64,000 nt of DNA, taken from contig VXMP01000090.1 in NCBI GenBank assembly GCA_009841075.1, positions 1 through 64,000 on the forward strand, read 5' to 3'. The position numbers were made by a program, and so were the translations under genes. The number at the start of each line of letters is the position of its first letter. The stretch's first letter is position 1. This document shows, piece after piece, positions 8,235 through 18,916 of the stretch. The notes below the pieces were generated by a model. It saw nothing but the letters and a program-made list of their open reading frames with translations. It was not told where the DNA came from and searched no databases. This DNA is from Acidimicrobiia bacterium. GTDB taxonomy: Bacteria > Actinomycetota > Acidimicrobiia > Spongiisociales > Spongiisociaceae.

Positions 8235-9044
8235 TTAGACCGAGGTGGCGGATGGGAAGTAGTAGAGCACGATCAGGGTTAGCAGGTTGAAGCCGCTGTG
8301 GACGAAGATGGGGGCACCCAGGTCGCCGTTTGGATCTCTGATATATCCCAGGAAGATTCCGAAGACGAACAAAACCGCCAAGGTAACCGCTCCGGCCGGG
8401 TTGTAAAGCGAAGGGTCCATCAGATGGATCAGGCTGAAGACCAGGGCGGTGATCAGAATGGTTGACGTCCGGCCTTGGCCACGGTCTCGCAGATAGCGGA
8501 AGATCAGACCTCGATGGATCATCTCCTCGGCTACCGGACCCATCACCACCACCCCTAGCGCGACCGCCACCATGGTGGCCGTCCCTCTGGTGTCGATGAC
8601 CCTTTCCACGATCGCCTGGGACGACTCCTCCTCAATGCCCAGCAGGATGCGGAGGCCGCCCGACAGCCAGGCCAGCGGGATGGACAGTACCGCTCCCGCC
8701 AGGACCCATCGGATTTGTTTGGGATCCACCCGAAAGTCCAGGGCCACGGACAGGTTGGGGAATCCCCGGGTACGGGCGATAAAGGCCATGGCCCCGATAT
8801 GGATCAGGTTCTGGGCCGGGAGGAACACCCAGAAGACGAAGTCGGTGGTGGTGGTATCGATGTCCATCCCGAAGCCGATCAGGGCCCCGACAACTACCCC
8901 TCCCACGAGGCCGGCCAACAGTACCCGGAGGGCGTCATGCCATTTCCAGCCCGCTTTTAACACCGGGTAGATAGTACCGATCCGGTAACACTCCAAGACC
9001 GCCGAGACCGACCTCCTGATGCGGTACCCTGGTATTTGTGGCAT
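8235..9044 (-). CDS. CPBP-family intramembrane metalloprotease (CAAX-like)
   Basis: [18 protein letters not shown] and LVFSLIHL motifs, multi-TM; true start may lie downstream of 9044 because it overlaps the guaA start. Confidence 0.8.
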   Translation of the reverse strand: MPQIPGYRIRRSVSAVLECYRIGTIYPVLKAGWKWHDALRVLLAGLVGGVVVGALIGFGMDIDTTTTDFVFWVFLPAQNLIHIGAMAFIARTRGFPNLSVALDFRVDPKQIRWVLAGAVLSIPLAWLSGGLRILLGIEEESSQAIVERVIDTRGTATMVAVALGVVVMGPVAEEMIHRGLIFRYLRDRGQGRTSTILITALVFSLIHLMDPSLYNPAGAVTLAVLFVFGIFLGYIRDPNGDLGAPIFVHSGFNLLTLIVLYYFPSATSV

Positions 9045-10591
9045 CCAGCGACCCCTACAGCCGTCATCGACCGGTTCTGGTGGTTGACCTGGGTGCTCAA
9101 TATGCCCAGCTGATCGCCCGCCGCATCCGAGAAGTAGGGGTCTTCTCCTTGATAGTCTCCCGGCATATAACTGTGGAGGAGGCGAAAAGGCATGACCCGC
9201 TCGGCCTGGTCCTGTCGGGTGGGCCGCTGTCGGTATATGCGGACGATGCCTATCTGATCGACTCCGGCCTGTTGGAAATGGGGGTGCCGGTACTGGGCAT
9301 CTGTTACGGCCATCAGCTGATCGCCCACCTGTTGGGAGGGAGGGTGGAGCGCACCGGAGAAGCCGAGTATGGGCGTACCGAACTCCGGTTGACCGAAAGC
9401 TCTCGGCTGTTGGACGGAACCCCCGACCGACAGGATGTGTGGATGAGCCATATGGATGGGGTTGTTGAATCCCCGGACGGGTTTGTGGACACCGCCTCTA
9501 CCTCCGGTTCGCCGGTGGCGGCGATGGAAAACCCCGACCGGGGGATATACGGGTTTCAGTTCCATCCCGAGGTGGCGCACACCGATCACGGGCGGGCGGT
9601 GATGGAAGGGTTCGTGAAGCGGGTATGCGGAGCGACTTCGGACTGGACCGGACGGTCGATCATCGCCGAGCAGATCGATTCGATACGGCAACGGGTGGGC
9701 GAGGCCGGTTTGGTGTGTGGGCTTTCGGGCGGGGTGGATTCGGCGGTGGCGGCGGCCTTGGCCCATCGGGCGGTGGGGGACCGGCTCACCTGCGTTTTCG
9801 TCGACCACGGGCTGTTGCGGGAGGGGGAGGCGGATCAGGTGGACCAGACCTTCCGCACCAACTTCGAGATCAACCTGGTTCGAGTGGACGCTGCCGACCG
9901 TTTTCTGGAGAAGCTGGCCGGGGTGGTCGATCCGGAACAGAAGCGGCGGATCATCGGCGACCTGTTCATACGGGTCTTCGAAGCGGCCGCCGCCGACCTG
10001 TCCGATGTTCGGTTCCTGGTGCAGGGCACCCTCTATCCGGATGTCATCGAGTCGGGAGGAGCGTCGGCCGCCACCATCAAAACCCATCACAACGTGGGCG
10101 GGTTGCCTGCCAACCTGGGGTTCGGGCTGATCGAGCCCTTGAGAGGCCTGTTCAAAGACGAGGTGCGGGCGGTGGGAGAGGAGTTGGGTCTTCCGGAGGA
10201 GATTGTGTGGCGTCAGCCTTTCCCGGGTCCCGGTCTGGCGGTGCGGATAATGGGTGAGGTCACCCGGGAACGGCTGGAGATCCTACGGGCGGCCGACGCC
10301 ATCGTCACCGAGGAGATCCGTCTGGCCGACCTGCATCGGGAGATATGGCAGTATTTCGCCGTGTTGCCGGATGTCAAAACGGTCGGGGTGCAGGGGGACG
10401 AACGCACCTACGCCCACGCCCTGGTGGTGCGGGCGGTCACCTCCGAAGACGCCATGACCGCCGACTTCGCCCGCATCCCCTATCCGGTTCTGGAACGCAT
10501 CTCCGGTCGGGTTATCAACGAGGTGCGGGGCATCAACCGGGTGGTGTACGACATTTCCTCCAAGCCCCCCGCCACCATCGAGTGGGAATGA
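9038..10591 (+). CDS. guaA: GMP synthase (glutamine-hydrolysing)
   Basis: GATase motif GICYGHQ, PP-loop [15 protein letters not shown]-terminal KPPATIEWE. Confidence 0.95.
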   Translation: MASSDPYSRHRPVLVVDLGAQYAQLIARRIREVGVFSLIVSRHITVEEAKRHDPLGLVLSGGPLSVYADDAYLIDSGLLEMGVPVLGICYGHQLIAHLLGGRVERTGEAEYGRTELRLTESSRLLDGTPDRQDVWMSHMDGVVESPDGFVDTASTSGSPVAAMENPDRGIYGFQFHPEVAHTDHGRAVMEGFVKRVCGATSDWTGRSIIAEQIDSIRQRVGEAGLVCGLSGGVDSAVAAALAHRAVGDRLTCVFVDHGLLREGEADQVDQTFRTNFEINLVRVDAADRFLEKLAGVVDPEQKRRIIGDLFIRVFEAAAADLSDVRFLVQGTLYPDVIESGGASAATIKTHHNVGGLPANLGFGLIEPLRGLFKDEVRAVGEELGLPEEIVWRQPFPGPGLAVRIMGEVTRERLEILRAADAIVTEEIRLADLHREIWQYFAVLPDVKTVGVQGDERTYAHALVVRAVTSEDAMTADFARIPYPVLERISGRVINEVRGINRVVYDISSKPPATIEWE

Positions 10592-10597
10592 CATCTC

Positions 10598-10613
10598 TGT
10601 GATTTATGTCACA
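10598..10613. promoter_or_regulatory. CRP/GlxR-type palindrome
   Basis: TGTGATTTATGTCACA, exact match to TGTGA-N6-TCACA, extended to CTGTGA...TCACAG; 21 bp before the pcrA ATG. Confidence 0.65.
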
Positions 10614-10634
10614 GGTGCCGGTTAAGATGACCGG

Positions 10635-12848
10635 ATGGTCCAAATGATCGAAGCACCTCCCGTCGGGGCCGAGGAAGTTGCCACCTCCTCGCCGCTGTTC
10701 GCCGACCTGAATCCCGAGCAACGTCTGGCGGTGGCCACCACCGAGGGTCCGGTGCTGGTGGTGGCCGGGGCGGGATCGGGCAAAACCCGGGTGCTTACCT
10801 ATCGGGTGGCCCATCTGATCCGCGACCTCGGGGTGTCACCCTGGTCGGTTATGGCCATCACCTTCACCAACAAGGCGGCCGGAGAGATGAAGGAAAGGGT
10901 GCGTGGTCTGGTCGGTCCGGTAACCGACGGGATGTGGGTTTCCACCTTCCATGCCGCCTGTGTGCGGATCCTGAGAAGGGAAGCCCCTCGGTTCGGCTAT
11001 TCATCCCGGTTCACCATCTACGACGCCCAGGACACCTTGAGGGCCATCAAAGGGGTGATCAAGGACCTGAACCTCGACCCGCAACGGTTCCAACCCCGCA
11101 ACGTGCGGGCCCGGATCTCCAACGCCAAAAACGAGCTGATCGATTACGAAACCTTCCGACAGCAAGGCGAATCCTTCCATCAGGGGATAGTGGCCGACAT
11201 CTACCGTCTCTACCAGGAGCGGCTCCTCAAGAACTCGGCCATGGATTTCGACGACCTGCTGATGGTCACCGCCCAGCTGTTCAATGCCTTCCCCGACGTG
11301 CTGGAGTACTACCGCGACCGCCTCCGCTATATACATGTGGACGAGTTCCAGGACACCAACCATGCCCAGTATGTGCTGGTGCGCCGGCTGGCAGGGGATC
11401 AAGGGAACATCTGTGTGGTGGGCGACTCCGACCAGGCCATCTACGGGTTCCGAGGTGCCGACATCCGCAACATTCTCAACTTCGAGCAGGACTTCCCGGA
11501 CACCCGGGTGGTGGTGCTGAACCAGAACTACCGTTCCACCCAGACCATTCTCGACGCCGCCAACTCGGTGATCGACTACAACGGGCGGCGTCGGCCCAAG
11601 CATTTATGGAGTGACCTGGGCCAGGGAACCCGACTGGTCGTGTTCACCGCCGAAGACGAGGCCGATGAGGCCGGTTTCATCTCCGACCAGGTCGACCGGT
11701 TGTCGGCGGAGGGTTTCGACCTGTCGTCCATGGCGGTGTTCTATCGGGTCAACGCCCAGAGTCGGTCCTTGGAGGAGGGTCTGGTCCGTAGCGGCGTCCC
11801 CTACAAGGTGATCGGTTCGTTGCGTTTCTACGAACGCCGCGAGATCAAGGACGTGCTCGCCTATCTGAGGGTGGTGGTCAACCCGGCCGATGAGGTGTCG
11901 GTGCGCCGGATCATCAACCTGCCCAGGCGGGGTTTGGGGGAGGTGTCGGTCGGCTGGGTGAGCGGGTTTGCCGAACAGGAGGAAATCACCTTCTTCGATG
12001 CTTTGCAGCTGCACGAGGAGATCCCTCAGCTCACCCCTCGGGCACACCAGGCGATCGCCTCGTTCCTGAAAGACGTCGACCAGATTGCCGAGCGGGCCCG
12101 GTCGGGTCCGGCGGCGGCGGTTCGGTACGTGCTGGAGGAGGTGGGCTATCTGGGGATGGTGGAGTCCGAAAAAACCATCGAAGCCCAGGGAAGGGCGGAG
12201 AACCTGCGGGAGCTTCTGTCCGGCACCGAGGAGGCGGAGGACGACCCGTTGGTCGGGGAGGAGCAGGACGGGATCGGCCGGGTGGAGCAGTTCCTGGAGT
12301 CGGTCAGCCTGATCAGCGACACCGATGCCCTCGACGAGGATAGCGGGTCGGTGAAGCTGATGACCTTGCACAACGCCAAAGGCCTGGAGTATCCGGTGGT
12401 GTTCATGGTGGGGATGGAGGACGGCGTGTTCCCCCATTCACGGGCCTTGACCGAGCCCGACGAGCTGGAGGAGGAGAGAAGGCTCTGCTATGTGGGTCTC
12501 ACCCGGGCTCGGCAACGACTGTATCTGTCGGCCGCCCGATCTCGCCTGCTGTATGGGTCTTCGTCCTACAACCCGCCTTCCCGTTTTCTGCGGGAGATAC
12601 CCCCCGATCTGGTCGAAAGGGCCGGGCGGCGGTTGAGGAATCCCGGCCGGGAGACGATAGGGCCCCGGCGTAACACCCCGATCGGGGAGCCGCTACAGGT
12701 GGGCGAGATGGTCAAACATCGCGACTGGGGGCCGGGGCGGGTGGTGTCGGTTTTCGGAGACGGATCGGGTGCCCAGGTGGAGGTGGTGTTCCCCGACCGA
12801 GGGAAGAAGAGGCTGCTGGTCCACTGGGCTCCTCTGGAGAAGATGTAG
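10635..12848 (+). CDS. pcrA: ATP-dependent DNA helicase UvrD/PcrA
   Basis: GAGSGKTRVLTYRVAHLI, VDEFQDTNHAQY, QNYRST and PVVFMVGMEDGVFPH motifs. Confidence 0.93.
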   Translation: MVQMIEAPPVGAEEVATSSPLFADLNPEQRLAVATTEGPVLVVAGAGSGKTRVLTYRVAHLIRDLGVSPWSVMAITFTNKAAGEMKERVRGLVGPVTDGMWVSTFHAACVRILRREAPRFGYSSRFTIYDAQDTLRAIKGVIKDLNLDPQRFQPRNVRARISNAKNELIDYETFRQQGESFHQGIVADIYRLYQERLLKNSAMDFDDLLMVTAQLFNAFPDVLEYYRDRLRYIHVDEFQDTNHAQYVLVRRLAGDQGNICVVGDSDQAIYGFRGADIRNILNFEQDFPDTRVVVLNQNYRSTQTILDAANSVIDYNGRRRPKHLWSDLGQGTRLVVFTAEDEADEAGFISDQVDRLSAEGFDLSSMAVFYRVNAQSRSLEEGLVRSGVPYKVIGSLRFYERREIKDVLAYLRVVVNPADEVSVRRIINLPRRGLGEVSVGWVSGFAEQEEITFFDALQLHEEIPQLTPRAHQAIASFLKDVDQIAERARSGPAAAVRYVLEEVGYLGMVESEKTIEAQGRAENLRELLSGTEEAEDDPLVGEEQDGIGRVEQFLESVSLISDTDALDEDSGSVKLMTLHNAKGLEYPVVFMVGMEDGVFPHSRALTEPDELEEERRLCYVGLTRARQRLYLSAARSRLLYGSSSYNPPSRFLREIPPDLVERAGRRLRNPGRETIGPRRNTPIGEPLQVGEMVKHRDWGPGRVVSVFGDGSGAQVEVVFPDRGKKRLLVHWAPLEKM

Positions 12849-12915
12849 GGTTTCGGGTCGGAGGCGGGTTCGGACTACCGTTCTGGGGTAGGCGATAAGA
12901 AGAGGGTGGAAAACC

Positions 12916-14046
12916 ATGTTCGGCGGACAAAAATCGAAGCTGCATAACCTCGGATCGGCCGGACAATCGGTCTGGCTCGACTCCATTTCCAGGGAGATGC
13001 TGCAATCCGGCGACCTGCAGCGTTATGTGGAGGCCGGAATCCGAGGGCTGACCTCCAATCCCACCATCTTTGCCAAGGCGATGCGGGCTGGGGATTCCTA
13101 TGATGCCCAGATTCGGGAGCTGGCCGACCGCTCGGCGGACGTGGACGAAATCTATGCGGCGGTCGTCACCCGCGACATACAGCAGGCCTGCGATGTTATG
13201 GAGCCGGTCTACACCGGATCGGGCGGAACGGACGGCTTCGTATCGGTGGAGGTTTCTCCCGAGTTGGCGCACGAGGCGGACGGAACCCTGGCCGAAGCCC
13301 GCGACTGGGTTAAGCGGGTTAACCGACCCAATCTGCTGATCAAGATTCCGGCCACCAGGGAGGGAATCGGGGCGATCGGGTCGGCCATCGCCGAGGGCAT
13401 CTCGGTGAACGTAACCCTGATCTTTTCCTTGGAACGATATATGGCCGTCATGGACGCCTATCTGGACGGGCTGGAGCGGTATCAGCAGGCGGGGGGTAAC
13501 CCGAGCGGGGTCAACTCGGTGGCCTCCTTTTTCGTTTCCCGCTTCGACACCGAGGTAGACGCCCGGCTGTCTCGGGTCGGTACGTCCGCCGCGGCGGCGC
13601 TGGCCGGACGGGCGGCGGTAGCCAACGCCCGGGTGGCCTATCTCCGGTTCCTGCAGACCTTCTCCTCCGACCGATGGGCCCGTCTCCGCCGGCAGGGTGC
13701 CAACCTCCAGAAGCCCCTTTGGGCGTCCACCTCCACCAAGAATCCGGCCTATTCGGACACCCTCTACATCGACACGCTGGTAGCTCCTGAGACGGTCAAC
13801 ACCCTGCCCGAATCGGCTATCCAGGCCTATCAGGAGCAGGGACGCTCCCGTCCCGAGATGATGGGCATCAACCAGATGGTGGACGGGGTGATAGTGCTGG
13901 AGAACCTGGCCTCGGTGGGGATCGAATACGATGACGTGGCCGCCCTATTGGAGAAAAAAGGTGTGGACAGCTTCGCCGCCTCCTTTCGGGAGATGATTTC
14001 CGACATCGAGCAGAAACGGGCCGCCATTATGCCCGGGCCCTCTTAG
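12916..14046 (+). CDS. tal: Transaldolase
   Basis: GLTSNPTIFAKAM...LLIKIPATREGI...SVNVTLIFSLERY. Confidence 0.92.
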   Translation: MFGGQKSKLHNLGSAGQSVWLDSISREMLQSGDLQRYVEAGIRGLTSNPTIFAKAMRAGDSYDAQIRELADRSADVDEIYAAVVTRDIQQACDVMEPVYTGSGGTDGFVSVEVSPELAHEADGTLAEARDWVKRVNRPNLLIKIPATREGIGAIGSAIAEGISVNVTLIFSLERYMAVMDAYLDGLERYQQAGGNPSGVNSVASFFVSRFDTEVDARLSRVGTSAAAALAGRAAVANARVAYLRFLQTFSSDRWARLRRQGANLQKPLWASTSTKNPAYSDTLYIDTLVAPETVNTLPESAIQAYQEQGRSRPEMMGINQMVDGVIVLENLASVGIEYDDVAALLEKKGVDSFAASFREMISDIEQKRAAIMPGPS

Positions 14047-14061
14047 AGAGCGAGAGTCGGG

Positions 14062-14454
14062 TTGCCGCGCCGAATCCTTATCGCCAAGCCGGGTCTGGAC
14101 GGCCATGATCGGGGGGCCAAGGTGGTGGCCCGAGCGTTGCGGGACGCCGGAAACGAGGTGATCTACACGGGACTACATCAGACCCCGGCCCAGATCGTGG
14201 AGGCCGCCATCCAGGAGGACGTGGACGCCATCGGCCTTTCTGCCCTATCCGGTGCCCACATGACCCTGTTCCCGGCGGTGATAAGCGGTTTGGCCGATCG
14301 GAACGCCTCCGATATCAAGGTGTTCGGCGGGGGGATTGTCCCCGAGTCGGACGCCGCCGGTCTCATGGAGATGGGGTTGGCTGCCGTTTTCACTCCTGGA
14401 ACCCGGCTAGGGGAGATCGCCGAATGGGTCGACCGTAATGTCCGAGAAAGATAG
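14062..14454 (+). CDS. Stand-alone cobalamin-binding subunit, methylmalonyl-CoA mutase C-terminal type
   Basis: KPGLDGHDRGAKVVARALRDAGNEVIYTGLHQTPAQIVEAA (DxHxxG B12 motif). Confidence 0.88.
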   Translation: MPRRILIAKPGLDGHDRGAKVVARALRDAGNEVIYTGLHQTPAQIVEAAIQEDVDAIGLSALSGAHMTLFPAVISGLADRNASDIKVFGGGIVPESDAAGLMEMGLAAVFTPGTRLGEIAEWVDRNVRER

Positions 14455-14465
14455 GATCCACCCTC

Positions 14466-15611
14466 GTGGACTTGCTGGAGTATCAAGGTAAACGGTTTCT
14501 GGCCGATTACGGCGTCCCCGTGCCGAAGGGGGGCGTGGCCGAGTCGGCGCAAGAGGCGGTGGCGTGGGCCGAGGGGATCGGCTATCCGGTGGCGGTCAAG
14601 GCCCAGGTTCACATCGGCGGGCGGGGGAAGGCGGGCGGAATCGTGGTGGCCGCCAACCCGACCGAGGTGCGCTCGGCGGCCGAACGAATCCTCGGGATGG
14701 ATATCCGCGGACAGGTGGTCAAGTGCCTGCTGATCGAAAAAGGGTCCGAAATCGAGGCGGAATATTACGCCGGTTTTACCCTGGATCGCTCCGCCGGAGG
14801 GTATCTGGGGATGCTGTCTGCCCAGGGCGGGGTGGACATTGAAGCGGTGGCCGAAACCGCCCCCGAAGCCATCTCCCGAATCCTCGTCAACCCGGTGGAA
14901 GGGCTAACCGAGGCCACCATCGCCTCCTGGGTTCGGTTCGCCCGTATCGATGACCGAGCCACGCACCCTACGATACGTATTCTGTCCGACCTGTATGCCG
15001 CCTTCGTGCACGGCGACGCCGACCTGATCGAGATCAACCCGTTGGTGCTGACCTCCGCCGGAGAGGTGTTGGCTTTGGACGCCAAGGTCACCCTCGACTC
15101 CAACTCGGTTTTCCGCCACCCCAACTATCAGGACTTCGACGCTACCCAACCTCGGGACGATCGGGAGGCGGCCGCCCATAGCCGAGGCCTGCAGTATGTG
15201 GGCCTGGACGGAACGGTGGGTGTAATCGCCAACGGGGCGGGGCTGGCGATGAGCACGGTCGATGTGATAGCCCAGGCCGGTGGGGCGGCGGCCAACTTCC
15301 TGGACATCGGGGGGGCCGCCGAGGTCGAAACCATGGCCTCGGCGCTGGAGGTGATCAACAACGACCCCCGGGTCAAGGTGATCTTCATCAACATCTTCGG
15401 CGGGATAGTGCAGGGCGATGTGGTCGCCCGGGGCATTCTGGCGGCCTTGGATCGGGTGAAGCTCAGGTCACCGATCGTTTTGCGGCTGGACGGGACCAAC
15501 GCCGCCAAGGGGCGGGCCATGATCGGCAACCGCCTTTCGGAGCGGCTGGTGATGGCCGACTCGATGCCGGACGGGGCGATGCGGGCGGTGGAGATAGCGG
15601 GTCGAACATGA
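14466..15611 (+). CDS. sucC: Succinyl-CoA synthetase beta subunit
   Basis: ATP-grasp fold, QGKRFLADYGVPVPKG...NIFGGIVQGDVVARGI. Confidence 0.94.
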   Translation: MDLLEYQGKRFLADYGVPVPKGGVAESAQEAVAWAEGIGYPVAVKAQVHIGGRGKAGGIVVAANPTEVRSAAERILGMDIRGQVVKCLLIEKGSEIEAEYYAGFTLDRSAGGYLGMLSAQGGVDIEAVAETAPEAISRILVNPVEGLTEATIASWVRFARIDDRATHPTIRILSDLYAAFVHGDADLIEINPLVLTSAGEVLALDAKVTLDSNSVFRHPNYQDFDATQPRDDREAAAHSRGLQYVGLDGTVGVIANGAGLAMSTVDVIAQAGGAAANFLDIGGAAEVETMASALEVINNDPRVKVIFINIFGGIVQGDVVARGILAALDRVKLRSPIVLRLDGTNAAKGRAMIGNRLSERLVMADSMPDGAMRAVEIAGRT

Positions 15612-16498
15612 GCATCTGGTTGGACGAGAACAGTCGGGTGGTCTATCAAGGCCTGACCGGTCGGGCGGGGCGGTTCCATGCCCTCCGCAACCGGGCCTAC
15701 GGGACGCAGGTGGTAGCCGGCACCAACCCGTCCAAGGCGGGAACCTCCGTGGAGGGGATTCCGGTTTACGCCACGGTCGGTGATGCGGTGGAAGCTACCG
15801 GTGCCGACGTGTCCTGCCTGTTCGTTCCCGCACCCTACGTAAAGGGGGCGGTGATGGAGGCCGTTACCGGAGGGGTCTCGCTGGTGGTGGTGATCACCGA
15901 GGGGGTGCCCGCCAAGGACGAGGCCTGGCTGGTCGCCAAACTGGAGCGGGATCATCCCGAAGTCCGCATGATCGGACCCAACTGTCCGGGGATTATCAGC
16001 CCGCAGAAGGCCAACGTCGGTATTACCGCCCCCGACATCGCCCGGCCTGGAGGCCCGGTGGGGTTGGTCAGTCGGTCCGGGACCCTCACCTATCAGGCCT
16101 TATACGAGTTGAAGCAGTCCGACATCGGGGTGACCACCTGTGTGGGGATAGGGGGCGATCCTTTCCCCGGCACCTCGTTCAAGGATTGCCTGGCCGCCTT
16201 CGAAGCCGATCCCGACACCCGGGCGGTGATGATGATCGGGGAAATCGGCGGCTCGGCCGAAGAGGAAGCAGCTGTCTTCATCGCCGAACATATGACCAAG
16301 CCGGTAGTGGCCTACATAGCCGGGATAACCGCCCCTCCGGGCAAGAAGATGGGCCATGCCGGGGCGATCGTTTCCGGCGGAAAGGGGACCGCCGCCGCCA
16401 AGATCGAAGCCCTAAGCGCCGCCGGAGTGCGGGTGGGGGAGAGCCCGTCGGAGGCCGGTCGGCTGATGGTGGAGGTAGTGTCGGAACCAGGAGGCTGA
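15608..16498 (+). CDS. sucD: Succinyl-CoA synthetase alpha subunit
   Basis: GLTGRAGRFHALRNRAYGTQVVAGTNPSKAG...GPNCPGIISP...GHAGAIVSGGKGTAAAKI. Confidence 0.94.
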   Translation: MSIWLDENSRVVYQGLTGRAGRFHALRNRAYGTQVVAGTNPSKAGTSVEGIPVYATVGDAVEATGADVSCLFVPAPYVKGAVMEAVTGGVSLVVVITEGVPAKDEAWLVAKLERDHPEVRMIGPNCPGIISPQKANVGITAPDIARPGGPVGLVSRSGTLTYQALYELKQSDIGVTTCVGIGGDPFPGTSFKDCLAAFEADPDTRAVMMIGEIGGSAEEEAAVFIAEHMTKPVVAYIAGITAPPGKKMGHAGAIVSGGKGTAAAKIEALSAAGVRVGESPSEAGRLMVEVVSEPGG

Positions 16499-16503
16499 AC
16501 CGG

Positions 16504-18045
16504 ATGGTCTCTTCGACCCCTCGGGCGCTGCTTTCGGTGTATGACAAGGCCGGGATCGTCGAGTTCGCCACCGGGTTGTCCCGGGCCGGATGGCAGCTGC
16601 TGGCCAGTGGAGGGACCGCCGCCGCACTGAAATCGGCCGGTCTGTCGGTGACCGATCTGGCCGACTACACGGGCTATCCCGCCCTGTTGGGACACCAGGT
16701 GGTGACGCTCCACCCCCGGGTGCACGGTGGCATCCTGGCCGACCGATCCGATCCCGGTCATCGAGCCGAGATGGAACAACACGGGATAGAACCGATCGAC
16801 CTGGTGGTGGTAGATCTTTATCCGTTCGAGCGCCGACCCGGCACAGAAAACATCGACATCGGAGGTACTGCCCTGATCCGGGCGGCGGCCAAAAACCATC
16901 GCAACGTGGGGGTGGTAACCGATCGGACGGATTACCAGACGGTGCTCCAGGAGATCGAACAGCAGGGAGGGTTAGGCGCCTCCACCCGGCGGACTTTGGC
17001 GAGAAAGGCCTTCGCCCGTACCGCCACCTACGACGGAACGATTGTTGGTTGGCTCGACGAGGGCGACGAAACCCTCCACCCTCCCACCCTGCATCTGTCC
17101 TTGGAGCGGGCCGAGGAGCTGCGCTACGGGGAGAACCCGCATCAGGCGTCCGCCCGTTATCGCCGGATCGGAACCCTCGCCGGCGGTTCCGAAGATCAAG
17201 CGGAATGGTGGGATGGCGTGGTACGGCTCGGAGGAATGGAACCCGGTTATCTCAACCTGTTGGACGCCGGAGCGGCCTGGGCGCTGGTGCACGACCTCGG
17301 CGACCTTCCGGCGGTGGCCGTCATCAAGCACGCCGGGCCGTGCGGGGTGGCCGCCGGGAAGAATCTCGCCGACACCTATACGAGGGCGCTGGCCTGCGAT
17401 CCTCAAGCGGCCTTTGGCGGGGTAGTGGCCTTCAACCGTCGGTTGGATTCGGAAACGGTCCGGCTCATGACCGAGGCCCCCCAAGCCGATGTGGTCATCG
17501 CCCCCGACTATGAGGAAGGTACCGTTTCCGAGCTGCTGAGGCGAAGGGCCAACACCCGCATCCTCCAGGCCCCGACACCTACCGATTCCGGTCGGGAGCT
17601 GCGGCAGATCGAAGGGGGATGGCTGGCGCAATCCGCTCCTTCCTGGGCGGAAACCGACCGGAGGGCCTGGAGGGTGGTCAGCCGTCGCCCCCCGGGGTGG
17701 CTGCTGGAGGAGGCCGGGTTTGCTTGGGCGGTGGTCGCCCACGTGGCCTCCAACGGAGTGGTTCTGGCCAAGGACCGAACCGCCTGGGGAGTCGGGGCAG
17801 GCCAACCGGATCGGGTGGGGGCGGTGGCCTTGGCGGTGGACAAGGCCGGAGGTCGAGCGGAAGGCGGGGTGTGCGCCTCGGATGGGTTCTTCCCCTATCC
17901 GGACGGGGTGGAGGCGGCCGCCGGGGCCGGTATAAAGTTGGTGATCCAGCCGGGCGGCTCGGTCAACGATCAGGCCGTGATCGAGGCGGCCGACCGGTTG
18001 GGGCTGTCGATGATCTTCACCGGGCAGCGACGATTCCGGCATTGA
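16504..18045 (+). CDS. purH: Bifunctional AICAR transformylase/IMP cyclohydrolase
   Basis: RALLSVYDKAGIVEFA...TLHPRVHGGILADR...LRYGENPHQ...HAGPCGVAAG; start set at 16504 rather than the extended ORF start. Confidence 0.93.
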   Translation: MVSSTPRALLSVYDKAGIVEFATGLSRAGWQLLASGGTAAALKSAGLSVTDLADYTGYPALLGHQVVTLHPRVHGGILADRSDPGHRAEMEQHGIEPIDLVVVDLYPFERRPGTENIDIGGTALIRAAAKNHRNVGVVTDRTDYQTVLQEIEQQGGLGASTRRTLARKAFARTATYDGTIVGWLDEGDETLHPPTLHLSLERAEELRYGENPHQASARYRRIGTLAGGSEDQAEWWDGVVRLGGMEPGYLNLLDAGAAWALVHDLGDLPAVAVIKHAGPCGVAAGKNLADTYTRALACDPQAAFGGVVAFNRRLDSETVRLMTEAPQADVVIAPDYEEGTVSELLRRRANTRILQAPTPTDSGRELRQIEGGWLAQSAPSWAETDRRAWRVVSRRPPGWLLEEAGFAWAVVAHVASNGVVLAKDRTAWGVGAGQPDRVGAVALAVDKAGGRAEGGVCASDGFFPYPDGVEAAAGAGIKLVIQPGGSVNDQAVIEAADRLGLSMIFTGQRRFRH

Positions 18046-18061
18046 CGAAGGGTTTTGATAA

Positions 18062-18916
18062 ATGAGCGCACAGGTTCTGGACGGTAAGGCGGTAGCGGCC
18101 CAGGTTCTGCAAGAAACCAGGGAGCGGGTGGCGGCGCTGAACGACTCCGGCAAGACCACCACCTTGGCCACGGTTCTGGTGGGGGACGATCCGGCCTCGG
18201 CCGCCTATGTGCGGTCCAAACGCAGAAGAGCCGCCGAGGTGGGGATTCGATCCGTCCATCACCAGCTTGGTGCCGACTCCTCCCAGGAGCAGGTGGTCGG
18301 GCTGATCGGCGAGATCAATGAGGATTCGGGCGTAGACGGCATCCTGTTACAGCTTCCCCTGCCGAAGGGCCTGGACGACCAGGGGGCCACCTTGACTATC
18401 GACCCCTCGAAGGACGTGGACGGTCTTCACCCTTTCAACCTGGGCATGATCGTCCTGGATCGTCCGGGTTTCGCTCCCTGCACCCCGAGCGGCTGCCTGC
18501 GCATTTTGGAGCACTATCAGGTGCCGCTGTCGGGAGCGAACGTGGTAGTGGTGGGGAGGTCGTTCCTGGTGGGGCGTCCTTTGGCCTTGTTGATGGCCTC
18601 CCGAGGGATCGACGCCACCGTTACGATCGCCCACTCGCGTACCGCCGATCTGGCCGAGGTGACCCGTCGGGCCGACGTGCTGGTGGTGGCGGTGGGCCGC
18701 CCGGAAATGGTTACCGACCAACACGTTCGAGCCGGGGCGGTGGTAATAGACGTGGGCATCAACCGGACCGAATCGGGGTCGCTGGTGGGAGACGTACACT
18801 ACGAATCGGTGTCAAAGGTGGCCCAAGCCATCACGCCGGTGCCGGGTGGGGTAGGGCCGATGACGGTAGCCATGCTGATGAGCAACACGGCCCGGGCCTC
18901 CGAGATCCCCCTTTAG
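18062..18916 (+). CDS. folD: Methylenetetrahydrofolate dehydrogenase/cyclohydrolase
   Basis: DGILLQLPLPKGL, VVVVGRSFLVGRPLALLM, TPVPGGVGPMTVAMLM. Confidence 0.94.
   Translation: MSAQVLDGKAVAAQVLQETRERVAALNDSGKTTTLATVLVGDDPASAAYVRSKRRRAAEVGIRSVHHQLGADSSQEQVVGLIGEINEDSGVDGILLQLPLPKGLDDQGATLTIDPSKDVDGLHPFNLGMIVLDRPGFAPCTPSGCLRILEHYQVPLSGANVVVVGRSFLVGRPLALLMASRGIDATVTIAHSRTADLAEVTRRADVLVVAVGRPEMVTDQHVRAGAVVIDVGINRTESGSLVGDVHYESVSKVAQAITPVPGGVGPMTVAMLMSNTARASEIPL

Noticed and set aside
7814-8290. 158-aa ORF in the trpS/CPBP protease gap
   Set aside because: No recognisable domain, overlaps repeats and hairpins, and runs into the 3' end of the protease gene on the opposite strand; treated as non-coding.
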